Both the position numbers and the translations under genes were made by a program. From Luteitalea sp. (GTDB taxonomy: Bacteria > Acidobacteriota > Vicinamibacteria > Vicinamibacterales > Vicinamibacteraceae), in assembly GCA_009377605.1 (NCBI GenBank), contig WHTT01000029.1, positions 247 to 64,246 of the forward strand: a stretch of DNA of 64,000 nt. The letters are read 5' to 3'. Of the stretch, positions 24,333 to 33,804 are shown piece by piece. Within the stretch, counting starts at the first letter, position 1. Every line of letters starts with the position of its first letter. The notes beneath the pieces are model-generated. The model was given only the letters and a program-made list of their open reading frames with translations. It was not told the origin of the DNA and ran no database searches.

Positions 24333-24920
24333 ATGGTTCTCCTGATCGACAACTACGATTCGTTCACGTTCAACCTGGCGCAGTACCTCGGAGAGCTGGG
24401 CGCGGAGCTCCGTGTCACGCGGAACGACCAGATAACGCTCGATGAGGTTGCAGCGCTGCGGCCGGAGCACATCGTGATATCGCCAGGACCGGGACGGCCC
24501 GAGCATGCCGGCATCACGGTGGAGCTCGTCAAGCGCTTCGCCCCGACTGTACCGATGTTGGGCGTCTGCTTGGGGCACCAAGCGATGGGGCTGGCATTTG
24601 GTGGGCGCGTGGTGCCGGCCGCCCGTCTCATGCACGGCAAGACTTCGCTCGTGGCGCACGATGGCCAGGGCGTCTTTCGCGGGCTCGATCGCACGTTCGT
24701 GGCCGCCCGCTACCACTCGCTGACCGTGTCCACCACAGAGGTTCCGGAGTCGCTCGTCGTCACGGCGAGCACCGTCGACGATCAGACGATGATGGGCTTG
24801 CGGCACCGCGTGTATCCCATGTACGGGGTGCAGTTCCACCCGGAGTCGGTGCTGACCGATGTCGGCAGGCGCATTTTGAGAAACTTCCTCGAGATCAGCA
24901 ATGTTCCGCACGCTGCTTGA
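24333..24920 (+). CDS. trpG: Anthranilate synthase component II (glutamine amidotransferase)
   Basis: Class I glutamine amidotransferase that supplies ammonia to TrpE. 195 residues. Oxyanion region VISPGPGRPEHAG, nucleophile Cys79 in GVCLGHQ, catalytic His169 and Glu171 in VQFHPES. N-terminal LLIDNYDSFTFNL is characteristic of TrpG/PabA. A single amidotransferase may serve both anthranilate and p-aminobenzoate synthesis; no pabB is seen in the window. The ATG abuts the arm of an inverted repeat and the 3' end overlaps trpD by 20 bp. Confidence 0.96.
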   Translation: MVLLIDNYDSFTFNLAQYLGELGAELRVTRNDQITLDEVAALRPEHIVISPGPGRPEHAGITVELVKRFAPTVPMLGVCLGHQAMGLAFGGRVVPAARLMHGKTSLVAHDGQGVFRGLDRTFVAARYHSLTVSTTEVPESLVVTASTVDDQTMMGLRHRVYPMYGVQFHPESVLTDVGRRILRNFLEISNVPHAA

Positions 24921-25923
24921 ACAACTTCTGCGGCACGAGGACCTGACGACCGACGCGACCGAGGCGGCGATGGCCACGATCATGCGCGGCGAGGCGGGTG
25001 CGGCGACGATCGCTGGCTTCCTCGTGGCCCTGCGTGCGAAGGGGGAGCGGCCGGCCGAGCTCGTGGGCCTGGCGCGTGCCATGCGGGCCGCTGCCGTGCC
25101 ACTCTCCTCGCGGGTCGACGACGCGTTCGACACCTGCGGCACCGGCGGTGATGGAACCGGCACGATCAACGTGTCGTCGTTGACGGCGCTCGTGGTGGCC
25201 GCCGCCGGCGTGCCGGTGGCCAAGCACGGCAACCGCTCGGTCTCGAGCCAGTGTGGCAGTGCAGATGTGTTCGAGGCGCTTGGCGTGCGGATCGGGGCAC
25301 CGCCCGCCGTGGTGGAGCGAAGCCTCCGCACGGCCGGCATCGCGTTCTTCTTTGCACCGACGTTTCATCCGGCGATGCGGCACGCGACGCCCGTGCGCAA
25401 AGAGCTCGGCGTCCGGAGCGCCTTCAACCTGCTCGGACCGTTGACCAATCCCGCGGGCGCGCGCCGCCAGCTCGTCGGCGTGCCCCGGCCAGAATTGACG
25501 GAGCTCGTCGCGCGGACGCTCGGGCTCTTGGGGTCCGATCACGTGTGGGTGGTGCATGCGGCGGACGGCCTGGACGAGTTGTCGACAACCGGATATTCGA
25601 AAGTCTCCGAGTGCCGGCACGGGGTGATGCGGACCTTCTATGTGCACCCTGCTGACTTCGGCTTGCCGAAAGGGCAGCTCACGGATCTGACCGGTGGCGA
25701 TGCAGCGACCAATGCCGCGATTGCTCGCGCGGTCCTCGAAGGGCAGGTCGGACCGGCGCGCGATATCGTGCTGTTGAACGCGGGGGCCGCGCTGTTCATT
25801 GCGGGTCGTGCGGCATCGTTACAACAAGGCATCCAGATGGCTGCCAACGCACTCGACGAGAGACGCGCAGCCGTGGTCTTGGATCGCATGGTCGAAGCAT
25901 CCCACGACGACGGTGAACGATGA
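24901..25923 (+). CDS. trpD: Anthranilate phosphoribosyltransferase
   Basis: Transfers phosphoribose from PRPP to anthranilate. 340 residues, with the PRPP-binding DTCGTGGDGTGTINVSSL, KHGNRSVSSQCGSADVFEALG and RSAFNLLGPLTNP signatures complete. Starts inside trpG (20-bp overlap) and its last codons overlap the trpC start by ATGA. It is a separate gene, not fused to trpG as in enterics. Confidence 0.97.
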   Translation: MFRTLLEQLLRHEDLTTDATEAAMATIMRGEAGAATIAGFLVALRAKGERPAELVGLARAMRAAAVPLSSRVDDAFDTCGTGGDGTGTINVSSLTALVVAAAGVPVAKHGNRSVSSQCGSADVFEALGVRIGAPPAVVERSLRTAGIAFFFAPTFHPAMRHATPVRKELGVRSAFNLLGPLTNPAGARRQLVGVPRPELTELVARTLGLLGSDHVWVVHAADGLDELSTTGYSKVSECRHGVMRTFYVHPADFGLPKGQLTDLTGGDAATNAAIARAVLEGQVGPARDIVLLNAGAALFIAGRAASLQQGIQMAANALDERRAAVVLDRMVEASHDDGER

Positions 25924-26750
25924 TGCGTCAGAGTAACGCTAGCCTCCTGTCCACGGTCGTTGCCGCGACCAAGCGCATCGTCGAGGGCCGCGCGGCGCGC
26001 CGGCCCTGCGCAGTGCTGGACGCGGAGGCGCCGGTGCGTCTGCCGAGGAGCAGGTCGTTCGTCGAAGCGCTGACCAAGGCAGACCGCGTCAATGTCATTG
26101 CCGAGTGCAAGCGGCGATCGCCAGCACGTGGCCTTCTCCGCAACGCGTACGACGCCGCGGCCATCGCAGACGAGTACGAGGCCGCGGGCGCGGCAGCCAT
26201 TTCTGTTCTCACGGAGCCAACGTTCTTCGACGGTCACCCTGACCATCTCACTGCAGTACGTGAGACCGTGACCGTGCCAGTCCTGCGCAAGGACTTCATC
26301 GTCGATGCGTATCAACTGCACGAAGCGCGGGCCATGGGCGCCGACGCGGTGTTGCTCATCGTGGCTGCGCTCGACGAGCCCGCGCTCACGAGCCTGCTGG
26401 GCGAGGCGCAGACGCTTGGATTGGCGGCGCTGGTCGAGGTGCACGACGAGGTCGAGCTGACTACCGCGTTGTCGGCCGGGGCCTCCATCATCGGCGTGAA
26501 CAATCGAAATCTCCAGACGCTCGAGGTCTCGCTCGATGTCGCGGAACGTCTGATCGACGAGATCCCGGACGATCGTGTCGCCGTCGCGGAGAGTGGTCTG
26601 CGCACCGGCACCGATCTCGGGCGCCTACGGGAGCGAGGCTACGACGCGTTCCTCGTCGGCGAGCGGTTCATGACGGCGCCGAGTCCGGGTCGCGCGCTCG
26701 CGGAGGTGATCGACGAGGCGACCGCGCTCACTGGGAGGGAGAGCCGGTGA
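25920..26750 (+). CDS. trpC: Indole-3-glycerol-phosphate synthase
   Basis: Ring closure and decarboxylation of CdRP. 276-residue TIM barrel with the family motifs VIAECKRRSPARG (catalytic Lys), VLTEPTFFDG, VPVLRKDFIVDAYQ (catalytic Lys), NNRNLQTLEV, VAVAESGLRT and FLVGERFM. The start overlaps trpD (ATGA), and its stop overlaps the GTG start of trpF. Not fused to trpF, unlike E. coli. Confidence 0.96.
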   Translation: MMRQSNASLLSTVVAATKRIVEGRAARRPCAVLDAEAPVRLPRSRSFVEALTKADRVNVIAECKRRSPARGLLRNAYDAAAIADEYEAAGAAAISVLTEPTFFDGHPDHLTAVRETVTVPVLRKDFIVDAYQLHEARAMGADAVLLIVAALDEPALTSLLGEAQTLGLAALVEVHDEVELTTALSAGASIIGVNNRNLQTLEVSLDVAERLIDEIPDDRVAVAESGLRTGTDLGRLRERGYDAFLVGERFMTAPSPGRALAEVIDEATALTGRESR

Positions 26751-27415
26751 GCCGCGCCGCTCGCGCAAACGTGGCCAACGAACCGCTCTTCCAGAGCGCG
26801 AGCGTTGCCGTCAAGATATGCGGCGTGACACGGCCGCAGGACGCCGCCCTCGCGGCAGCGCTCGGCGCGTCGGCGATTGGACTCGTGTTTTGGCCGAACA
26901 GCCCGCGTGCCGTGACGATGCCGCAGGCAAGAAGCATCGTCGACGCGGTGCCCCCGTTCACGACCGTGGTTGGCGTCTTCGTGGACCAACCGATGGAAGA
27001 GGTGATTCGGATGGCGGTCAGCTTGGGCTTGGGCGCGGTCCAATTACACGGGCACGAAAGCGTCGATCACCTGCAGCGGATTCCGTGCCGCGTCATCAAG
27101 GCGCTCGACGTCGGCGAGTACGCCACGAGCGAGTGGGTGAGTGCTCCAAGAGAGCGCGTGACGATCTTGCTGGATGCCATCGATCCGGTACGGCGCGGCG
27201 GCACGGGGCAGCAAATCGATTGGAGGGCTGCCGCGCGCATCGCCGGTCAACGCCGCGTCATCCTCTCCGGCGGTCTTCGACCGGACAACGTCGCGGAGGC
27301 GATTGGAGCGGTGCGGCCGTACGCGGTCGATGTGGCGTCTGGCGTCGAGCGCGCGCCAGGCGTCAAGGACCACGATCGCATGCGCGCGTTCATGGATGCC
27401 GTGTGTAGGCCCTAA
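26747..27415 (+). CDS. trpF: Phosphoribosylanthranilate isomerase
   Basis: Amadori rearrangement of PRA to CdRP. 222 residues; catalytic Cys in [12 protein letters not shown], catalytic Asp in ILLDAI, phosphate-binding [10 protein letters not shown] and [17 protein letters not shown] start in a GTGA overlap with trpC. About 20 residues precede the usual first strand, a short N-terminal extension or a sign that translation starts slightly later. Confidence 0.95.
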   Translation: MSRAARANVANEPLFQSASVAVKICGVTRPQDAALAAALGASAIGLVFWPNSPRAVTMPQARSIVDAVPPFTTVVGVFVDQPMEEVIRMAVSLGLGAVQLHGHESVDHLQRIPCRVIKALDVGEYATSEWVSAPRERVTILLDAIDPVRRGGTGQQIDWRAAARIAGQRRVILSGGLRPDNVAEAIGAVRPYAVDVASGVERAPGVKDHDRMRAFMDAVCRP

Positions 27416-27434
27416 GTCGGGCACGGAGATCAGC

Positions 27435-28697
27435 ATGTCCAACGACACCACCGTGATGGCGACGCCAGGGCCGGTCTTTGCCCGGCGCGATCCGGACGAG
27501 CGCGGATACTTCGGACCGTTCGGAGGGCGCTTCGTGCCCGAGACGTTGGTCGCCCCCATTGCGGAGCTCACGGACGCGTACCTCGCCGTGCGGCGGGACG
27601 GAACGTTTCGCGAGGAGCTGATGCGGCTGTTTCACGAGTATGCCGGCCGTCCCACGCCGCTCCACGAGGCGCGGCGGTTTGCTGCCGAGTGCGGCGACGC
27701 GCGTATCGTCCTCAAGCGGGAGGACCTCGCGCATACCGGAGCGCACAAGATCAACAACGCGCTCGGCCAAGCGCTGCTCGCCGTGCGCATGGGCAAGCGG
27801 CGCATCGTGGCGGAGACCGGCGCCGGCCAACATGGCGTGGCCACGGCAACGGTCTGTGCGCTACTCGGCCTCGAGTGCGACATCTACATGGGCGCCGAGG
27901 ACATGCGCCGGCAGGCGCTCAACGTGTTTCGCATGGAGCTGTTGGGCGCCTCGGTGCATCGCGTCGATGCGGGGAGCTGCACGCTCAAGGACGCGATCAA
28001 CGAAGCCATGCGCGACTGGGTGACCAATGTTCGCCACACGCACTACCTGCTGGGGTCGGTGCTTGGGCCACATCCATATCCGTTGATGGTTCGCGAGTTC
28101 CAATCGGTCATTGGCCAGGAAGCACGCGAGCAGTGTCTGGCACGGTTCGGCCGGCTGCCAGACGCCGTGGTGGCCTGCGTGGGAGGAGGCAGCAATGCGC
28201 TGGGGATCTTCGATGCGTTCATCGAGGACGTGTCGGTGCGCCTGATTGGCGTCGAGGCTGGCGGCACTGCCATCAGCCCAGGCCGGCATGCGGCGCGGTT
28301 TGCGGGCGGTGCGCCTGGTGTTCTGCAAGGTACCAGGACGCTGCTGCTCCAGGACGATCACGGCAACATCGAGCTCACACACTCCATTTCGGCGGGCCTC
28401 GATTACCCGGCAGTCGGCCCCGAGCATGCGTGGCTCGCGGCGCAGGGACGCGCCGAGTATCGGTACGCCAGCGACGACGAAGCGCTGGAGGCGTTCTTGG
28501 CGCTCGGTAAGCTCGAAGGGATCTTACCAGCGCTCGAGTCGTCGCATGCGCTGGCGGCCGTGCGGGCGATCGGACAGGAGGGCGGCCGGGGCGCATTGAT
28601 TCTCGTGAACCTGTCCGGGCGCGGCGACAAGGACGTTCAGTCCGTGCAGCGGGCCTTGGCCACACGCCGGCGCGAGACAGAGGAGGTGGGTCGGTGA
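27435..28697 (+). CDS. trpB: Tryptophan synthase beta chain
   Basis: Condenses indole with serine using PLP. 420 residues: [14 protein letters not shown] near the N-terminus, PLP lysine Lys105 in [26 protein letters not shown], and the phosphate-binding [12 protein letters not shown]. All points to the main TrpB1 type that pairs with TrpA. The ATG at 27435 has a GGAG box 6 nt upstream; the frame is open further upstream inside trpF but homology starts here. Its stop overlaps the trpA GTG. Confidence 0.97.
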   Translation: MSNDTTVMATPGPVFARRDPDERGYFGPFGGRFVPETLVAPIAELTDAYLAVRRDGTFREELMRLFHEYAGRPTPLHEARRFAAECGDARIVLKREDLAHTGAHKINNALGQALLAVRMGKRRIVAETGAGQHGVATATVCALLGLECDIYMGAEDMRRQALNVFRMELLGASVHRVDAGSCTLKDAINEAMRDWVTNVRHTHYLLGSVLGPHPYPLMVREFQSVIGQEAREQCLARFGRLPDAVVACVGGGSNALGIFDAFIEDVSVRLIGVEAGGTAISPGRHAARFAGGAPGVLQGTRTLLLQDDHGNIELTHSISAGLDYPAVGPEHAWLAAQGRAEYRYASDDEALEAFLALGKLEGILPALESSHALAAVRAIGQEGGRGALILVNLSGRGDKDVQSVQRALATRRRETEEVGR

Positions 28698-29500
28698 GTC
28701 AGCGGATCGCCGAGACGTTCGCGCGTCTCAAGGTGGAGCGACGTTGCGGGCTCGTCGCCTTTATCACGGCTGGCGATCCCGATCGCGCGCGCACGGCCGG
28801 CGTGCTGCGCGCGGTAGATGCGGGGGGCGCCGATGTGATCGAGATCGGGGTCCCGTTCTCGGACCCGCTCGCTGACGGTCCGATCATCCAGCGCGCCTCG
28901 GAGCGGGCGCTGGCCGCCGGGATGACGCTTTCCGCGACACTCGAGTTGATCGGCGAGCAGCGCGCGGCCGTCCGCGCGCCAATCGTGCTCTTCACGTACG
29001 CCAACCCGGTCGTGCGCATGGGTGTGGCACCGTTCGCGGCACGCGCGGCTGACGTCGGCGTCGATGGCGTGCTGCTCGTCGACGTGCCGATCGAAGAGGC
29101 AGCGCCGTTCCATGAAGCGTTGTCCTCGGCCCAGCTCGATCCGATCTGCCTCGTCAGCCCAACGACCAGCGACGATCGGATCCGCCGCTCGGCCGAGGCC
29201 GGCCGCGGCTTCCTGTATGCGATCTCACGCCTCGGCGTGACAGGTATGCGGGATCGGATCGCCGCAGAGGCGCAAGCGCTCGTCGGCCGCATCCGGCAGC
29301 AGACGACGATGCCCGTTGCCGTGGGGTTTGGTTTATCCCGGCCCGAGCACGTCCATGAGGTCGGCGGCTGGGCGGACGCGGCCGTCGTGGGTAGCGCGCT
29401 GGTGGCGGAGGTGGCCAACCATGCAGATGCACCGGCGCTCGAAGCACGCGTGAGCGAGTTCGTGCGCTGGCTCCGCAATGGAAGCGAGCCAACGGCATGA
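28694..29500 (+). CDS. trpA: Tryptophan synthase alpha chain
   Basis: Cleaves indole-3-glycerol phosphate and passes indole to TrpB. 268 residues with the catalytic pair Glu50 and Asp61 in [15 protein letters not shown], loop 6 residues SRLGVTGMR and phosphate-binding [14 protein letters not shown] start in a GTGA overlap with trpB; stop overlaps the chorismate mutase start (ATGA). Confidence 0.97.
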   Translation: MSQRIAETFARLKVERRCGLVAFITAGDPDRARTAGVLRAVDAGGADVIEIGVPFSDPLADGPIIQRASERALAAGMTLSATLELIGEQRAAVRAPIVLFTYANPVVRMGVAPFAARAADVGVDGVLLVDVPIEEAAPFHEALSSAQLDPICLVSPTTSDDRIRRSAEAGRGFLYAISRLGVTGMRDRIAAEAQALVGRIRQQTTMPVAVGFGLSRPEHVHEVGGWADAAVVGSALVAEVANHADAPALEARVSEFVRWLRNGSEPTA

Positions 29501-29823
29501 GCATTGACGAGCTCAGGCGCGCGATCGATGCCATTGACGAGCGACTCGTCCGGCTGCTCAACCGGCGCGCGAGCTGCGCCCTGCAGGTAGGACGTTTCAA
29601 GAAAGAAGCGGGGTTGGATATCTACCAGCCGGATCGCGAGCATGACGTGCTCGAGCACGTCCGTCGCCGTAATGATGGCCCGCTCGACGATGCTGCGATC
29701 ACGCGGCTGTTCGAGCGGATCATCGACGAGAACCGGCGACTCGAACGGGTGGTCCACGAGGGGCTCACCCCGGACACGGCCGAGCCAAACGGCCTTGCGG
29801 ATGCGTTGGACACGAACGATTAA
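29497..29823 (+). CDS. Chorismate mutase (AroQ type)
   Basis: 108 residues, a stand-alone all-helical AroQ chorismate mutase: IDELRRAIDAIDERLVRLLNRRASCALQVGRFKKEAG..YQPDREHDVLEHV..., carrying the conserved Arg in LRRAID, the Arg/Lys of the middle helix and the C-terminal IIDENR. Converts chorismate to prephenate and so opens the Phe/Tyr branch. It overlaps trpA by 4 bp, placing the branch-point enzyme in the same transcript as the Trp genes. Confidence 0.93.
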   Translation: MSIDELRRAIDAIDERLVRLLNRRASCALQVGRFKKEAGLDIYQPDREHDVLEHVRRRNDGPLDDAAITRLFERIIDENRRLERVVHEGLTPDTAEPNGLADALDTND

Positions 29824-29874
29824 GGGAGAACGGGGACTGTCTCCGTTTCCGATTGGCTCCCAGGGAGAAGAATC

Positions 29875-30924
29875 ATGGTGGTCGTCATGCAAGAACGAGC
29901 GAGCGAAGATCAAGTCCAGAAGGTCATCGCGCAACTGGTCGAGATGGGATACGACGTGCACCGATCGACGGGTGCGCTGCGCACGGTCATTGGCGCGGTC
30001 GGCAACAATCGCAAGGCGGATCCGCGGCTCGTCGAGGTGCTCGACGGCGTCCGTGAAGTGCTGCGGATTACCGAGCCGTACAAGTTGGCGAGCCGCACGT
30101 TCAGGCCAGAGAACACGATTGTCAACGTCGGCGACGTCCGCATAGGTGGCGACGAGGTGGTCGTGATGGCCGGGCCATGCTCGGCGGAGAACGAGCAGCA
30201 GGTCATGTCGGCGGCAGCCGCGGTGAAACGCGGTGGCGGCAAGATCCTGCGGGGTGGCGCGTTCAAGCCGCGCACATCGCCCTACAGCTTCCAGGGCCTC
30301 GGTGAGGAGGGGCTGCGGCTGCTCGGCTCGGCGGCCAAGGAGCACGACCTGCAGCTCGTCTCGGAGGTCATGGACGCGAGTCAGATCGAGCTCTTGGAGC
30401 GCTACGTCGACATCTATCAGGTTGGCGCCCGCAACATGCAGAACTTCACGCTCCTGCGCGAGCTCGGCCGCGTACGCAAACCGGTGCTGCTCAAGCGCGG
30501 GATCTCCGCCACCATCGAGGAGCTGCTGCTCTCCGCGGAGTATGTGCTCGCAGGTGGCAATATGGAGGTCATCCTCTGCGAGCGTGGTATCCGCACGTTC
30601 GAGAGCTACACGCGGAACACGCTCGATATCTCGGCCATCCCCGTCGTGAAGAAGCTGAGTCACCTTCCCATTTTCGTCGACCCAAGCCATGGCACGGGGC
30701 GACGGGACAAGGTCGCGCCCATGGCGCGAGCAGCCGTTGCTGCAGGTGCCGATGGCCTGCTCATCGAGGTTCACTGTGACCCGGATCACGCGCTCAGCGA
30801 CGGCGCCCAGTCGCTCTATCCCACGCAGTTCGATCGTTTGATGGCAGAGCTCCGAATCATTGCGCCGGCCATTGGGCGTAGCATCTGTTTGGAGCCGGTC
30901 GCCCGCCGCGGCTGGGGGCAGTGA
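29875..30924 (+). CDS. aroF: DAHP synthase (type I, KDO8P-synthase-like group)
   Basis: First step of the shikimate pathway: PEP plus erythrose 4-phosphate to DAHP. 349 residues. An N-terminal ferredoxin-like domain (about 1-80) as in the Thermotoga enzyme, where it mediates Phe/Tyr feedback, is followed by the barrel with [42 protein letters not shown] and [12 protein letters not shown] metal and substrate motifs. ATG at 29875 with a purine-rich upstream tract; a second ATG four codons later is possible. The stop TGA runs into an inverted repeat arm. Confidence 0.95.
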   Translation: MVVVMQERASEDQVQKVIAQLVEMGYDVHRSTGALRTVIGAVGNNRKADPRLVEVLDGVREVLRITEPYKLASRTFRPENTIVNVGDVRIGGDEVVVMAGPCSAENEQQVMSAAAAVKRGGGKILRGGAFKPRTSPYSFQGLGEEGLRLLGSAAKEHDLQLVSEVMDASQIELLERYVDIYQVGARNMQNFTLLRELGRVRKPVLLKRGISATIEELLLSAEYVLAGGNMEVILCERGIRTFESYTRNTLDISAIPVVKKLSHLPIFVDPSHGTGRRDKVAPMARAAVAAGADGLLIEVHCDPDHALSDGAQSLYPTQFDRLMAELRIIAPAIGRSICLEPVARRGWGQ

Positions 30925-31091
30925 GGTTTGAGGTTCGAGGTTCGAAGTTCGAGGTTGAGTGCAGGGCTGGAAGTTGGGGTTACGTTGGAGGTTCGAGGTT
31001 GCAGGTTCGCGACGCGCCGAGGCGATCGACGCTAGCCCCAAAGCGTTCGCACTCCCCCAACCTCGAACCTCAAACCTCGAACCTCGAACCT
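30924..31091. repeat. Inverted tandem-word repeat between aroF and tyrA
   Basis: Left arm 30924-30957 and right arm 31058-31091 pair at 31 of 34 positions; both are built from GAGGTTCGA / TCGAACCTC words, the same word as at 24184-24332. Spacer 100 nt. The left arm starts on the last base of the aroF stop; the right arm ends 37 bp before tyrA. Confidence 0.8.
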
Positions 31092-31128
31092 TTAAGACCT
31101 GCCCCGGTGTCACACCCTTTCTGAAGCG

Positions 31129-32565
31129 ATGTTTCGGCGCCTTGCGATCGTTGGGTTCGGCCTGATCGGTGGGTCGCTCGGTCTGGCCGTGCGCCGTGCC
31201 TGGCCCGACTGCGAGGTCGTCGCGATCGAGCGAGCCGATGCACCTGAGATGCCGGCGGCGCGGAGCGCCGGCTTTCATGTGGCGTCTGAGCTGGCTGCGG
31301 TCACGGGCGCCGACGTCACGGTGCTCGCAACGCCCGTCGCCCAGAACATCGCGTTGCTCGAGCCGCTGACCGCCCATCTCTCGGGAAACGCGGTCGTCAC
31401 CGACGTTGGCAGCACGAAGCGTGCGATCCTCGCCGCCGCCCAGGCGCTGCATCGGCCGTACGCGTTTGTTGGTGGCCATCCCCTCGCGGGCGACGCGCCA
31501 GGCGGTTTCGACCGCGCGCGCGCCGACCTCTTCGCGGGCAAGCCGTGGCTGCTGACGCCGCTGCCCGGTGAGGCGCAGAGCGCCGCTGTGGCCTCCATCG
31601 CAGCCCTGGCTGCCGGCATCGAGGCATATCCCCGACTGGTGGATGCGCAGGAGCACGATCGGCTGATGGCATACGTGAGTCATCTGCCGCAGTTGGTGGC
31701 CAGTGCGCTGATGCACACGATCGGCTCCGCGCTCGGCGGCACACACGACCTCGCGTTGTCGGGCACAGGTCTGCTCGACACCACGCGGCTCGCGGCCAGT
31801 CCCGCCTCCGTCTGGATTGACATTCTGCAGACGAATGCGGATGAGATCGGCCGGGCGGTCGAGGCGTTCGTGCACGCGGTGACCGGGGCTCATCCGGAGA
31901 ATGCAGACTCGTCGGCGTTGCGCGGGCTCCTCGAGAGCGGCAACGATTGGCGGCGCACGCTCGAATCGCGTATTGCCTTCCAGTCAAACGTCCCAACTCA
32001 AACAGCCGCACCTGCGTGGGAGCCCAGGCCTCCCGCCAGCGGACGCGGTCGTAGGAGGGTGGTGGCCACCCGGTTCTACCTCGAAATGACCTCTCCTGAC
32101 GCCCTCAAGCCGGCAGCGCTGAACGACGCCTCGGCATGCGTAGAGCAGATACGCAACGGCCCACCATCGTTCTACCGCTATCTGTATCGAGAGGTCGGCC
32201 GCCGGTACCACTGGCGCGAGCGCTACGACTGGAACGACGAGCGCATCGGTCGGCACCTCGCTCGACCTGGACTCGAGCTGTGGCTGCTGCGGGTCGGGGG
32301 AGCCCCCGCGGGGTTCTTCGAGCTGAGAAGTGCTGATGACGGCAACACGGAGATTGCGTACTTTGGGCTGCTCGAGGAGTTCATCGGCCGGGGTTATGGC
32401 AAGGGGCTGCTCACTGCGGCCGCGAAGGCGGGATGGGCTGCGGGGGCGCGCCGGTTGTGGGTCCACACGTGCTCGCTCGACCACCCGGCGGCGCTACGCA
32501 ACTACTTCGCGCGAGGCTTCACGCTGTATCACCAGGAAGAATACGAGGCTTGGTTGCCAGGGTAG
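31129..32565 (+). CDS. tyrA: Prephenate dehydrogenase fused to a GNAT acetyltransferase
   Basis: 478 residues. Residues 1-about 285 are prephenate/arogenate dehydrogenase: GFGLIGGSLG NAD motif, DVGSTK, GGHPLAGDAPGGF with the catalytic His, and EHDRLMAYVSHLPQ. This makes hydroxyphenylpyruvate for Tyr. A Pro/Arg/Ala-rich linker (about 285-312) leads to a GNAT-type acetyltransferase (about 313-478) with the acetyl-CoA loop RGYGKGLL. This domain combination is unusual. The linker DNA contains two small palindromes (32018-32034 and 32057-32071), so the fusion may have arisen by repeat insertion that removed a stop. What the acetyltransferase acts on is unknown. Last gene of the aromatic operon. 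Confidence 0.9.
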   Translation: MFRRLAIVGFGLIGGSLGLAVRRAWPDCEVVAIERADAPEMPAARSAGFHVASELAAVTGADVTVLATPVAQNIALLEPLTAHLSGNAVVTDVGSTKRAILAAAQALHRPYAFVGGHPLAGDAPGGFDRARADLFAGKPWLLTPLPGEAQSAAVASIAALAAGIEAYPRLVDAQEHDRLMAYVSHLPQLVASALMHTIGSALGGTHDLALSGTGLLDTTRLAASPASVWIDILQTNADEIGRAVEAFVHAVTGAHPENADSSALRGLLESGNDWRRTLESRIAFQSNVPTQTAAPAWEPRPPASGRGRRRVVATRFYLEMTSPDALKPAALNDASACVEQIRNGPPSFYRYLYREVGRRYHWRERYDWNDERIGRHLARPGLELWLLRVGGAPAGFFELRSADDGNTEIAYFGLLEEFIGRGYGKGLLTAAAKAGWAAGARRLWVHTCSLDHPAALRNYFARGFTLYHQEEYEAWLPG

Positions 32566-32571
32566 GAGCAC

Positions 32572-32631
32572 GGCGCGTTCGGCGAACGCGCCCTACCATC
32601 GTGGCGGTAGGGACGCCTCGCCGAGGCGTCC
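32572..32631. repeat. Form A plus form B palindrome pair after tyrA
   Basis: Form A at 32572-32592 (GGCGCGTTC-GGC-GAACGCGCC, perfect 9-bp arms) and form B at 32611-32631 (GGACGCCTC-GCC-GAGGCGTCC, perfect). Lies 7 bp after the tyrA stop and before the JAMM peptidase gene, a plausible end for the aromatic operon transcript. Confidence 0.85.
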
Positions 32632-32661
32632 GCCCCCACGACACGTGAATGTACCCCGACG

Positions 32662-33180
32662 ATGCCGCATGAGGAAGCGAGCACCAAGCGCCAGGGACCG
32701 CGCGTGAGCGTGGCGCGGCAGGTGATCGAACGAATCACCGAGCATGCAAGGGCTGAGTGGCCAAACGAGTGCTGCGGTCTGATCCTGGGGACCGACGAGC
32801 GTATCGACGAGGCCGTCCCGGCCCGCAATCTCCAGGCCTCGTCGTCTCGCTTTCTCGTTGACCCGGCGGATCATCTCGCCGCAGTTCGGCGAGCGCGAGC
32901 AACTGGGCGTCGTGTCGTGGGCGCGTACCATTCTCATCCCAATACGCCGCCGGTGCCGTCTCCACGAGACCTCGAAGAAGCGAGCTACACGGAGTTCGTC
33001 TACCTTATCTGCGGCCCCGTGTGGCAGCACGATCAGGGCCCCATCGCGGTGCGGGCTTGGCGCCTCGCGAGCGAGCCGCCCGCCCTAGCTTGTCCGCCGG
33101 AGCGCGAAGCGCGAACGTGGAACGTTGGGTCTACAGGCTTCGTGGAGGTTCAGCTCGTCGTTATCGGCGAGAACGCTTGA
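32662..33180 (+). CDS. JAMM/MPN+ metalloprotease-like protein
   Basis: 172 residues with the JAMM zinc site: Glu36 (NECCGLILG), His90-Ser-His92, Ser100 and Asp103 in GAYHSHPNTPPVPSPRD. Prokaryotic members release ubiquitin-like or sulfur-carrier proteins or process peptides; the partner carrier protein is not encoded nearby, so the substrate is unknown. The catalytic set is complete, so activity is likely. Separated from tyrA by a palindrome pair; followed by a hairpin and a convergent gene. Confidence 0.85.
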   Translation: MPHEEASTKRQGPRVSVARQVIERITEHARAEWPNECCGLILGTDERIDEAVPARNLQASSSRFLVDPADHLAAVRRARATGRRVVGAYHSHPNTPPVPSPRDLEEASYTEFVYLICGPVWQHDQGPIAVRAWRLASEPPALACPPEREARTWNVGSTGFVEVQLVVIGENA

Positions 33181-33183
33181 GAA

Positions 33184-33219
33184 CCCCGACACTCGACGCC
33201 TTTGGGTCAAGTGTCGGGG
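33184..33219. terminator. Hairpin between convergent genes
   Basis: Perfect 10-bp stem CCCCGACACT (33184-33193) with AGTGTCGGGG (33210-33219), 16-nt loop, no T-tract. Lies 3 bp after the JAMM gene stop and before the end of the convergent PKD-like gene; likely a bidirectional transcription end. Confidence 0.6.
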
Positions 33220-33257
33220 CTCGCAAGATGGTAGGGCGCGGCAGGGAGGCAGTCTGT

Positions 33258-33716
33258 TCACCAAGGGTTGCCTGGATCACGAAGTCCCGACCGTACCTGG
33301 ACCGCCGTGCTGGCAGATCCGACCACGCGGCTGCCGCGCTTCAACCGAAACACAATGCGGTAGTTACCTGCTGTCTGATAGATGTGCGTTGTCCTGTAGC
33401 GACGCGTGATCTCGCTCTTCCTTTGCTCGTAAGGATCGCAATCGGATCGCAGCTCGGAGCTCGTCTCGTCTCCCCAATCCCACTCGATGGCCGGACAATA
33501 GAACCTCTCGTAATCGTCCGGGCCTCCCTTGACCTCGACCGAGAGGCGAATCTCCGCGGGCGCGAAGCCCACCTGCGGCGTGGCCTTGAGCGCGAGCGCC
33601 GGCCGCTCGTCGTCGCGCGCCTCGGCCAGGATAGGGTGCTGGACCAGTGCTATGACCGCTAACCAGGCGGCCGCGAGGGAAGCCACCAACGCGAATAGCC
33701 GGGATATCCAGGGCAT
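33258..33716 (-). CDS. Small secreted PKD-like protein
   Basis: 152 residues: an N-terminal signal or anchor segment (about 5-30), then a beta-sandwich-like stretch with PKD hallmarks: a WDWGDE turn (AIEWDWGDETSSE) and a Y..AG.Y.V.... ending (HIYQTAGNYRIVFRLKRG). PKD domains mediate extracellular binding. No enzymatic part is present. It is transcribed away from pepA, with 95 bp between the two starts. Function unknown. Confidence 0.7.
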   Translation of the reverse strand: MPWISRLFALVASLAAAWLAVIALVQHPILAEARDDERPALALKATPQVGFAPAEIRLSVEVKGGPDDYERFYCPAIEWDWGDETSSELRSDCDPYEQRKSEITRRYRTTHIYQTAGNYRIVFRLKRGSRVVGSASTAVQVRSGLRDPGNPW

Positions 33717-33798
33717 GGCGTCCGTTCTTTCACCAAATGTGCTGAGCGCGCCAATCGTAGCGCCTCCGAGCCGAGGTGAGCAAGAGCTGCGCCCTGGT

Positions 33799-33804
33799 TA
33801 TAAT
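33799..33804 (+). promoter_or_regulatory. TATAAT box of a leaderless pepA promoter
   Basis: A perfect -10 hexamer TATAAT ends 7 nt before the pepA ATG (33812). The expected transcription start falls on or next to the A of the ATG, and no ribosome-binding site fits between them, so pepA is probably a leaderless mRNA. No good -35 box is seen. Confidence 0.6.

Noticed and set aside
28699-31893. A 1064-codon open frame antisense to trpA-tyrA
   Set aside because: It is the mirror of real genes in high-GC DNA. The plus-strand proteins show all catalytic motifs; the antisense product has none and is rich in low-complexity Arg/Ala/His.
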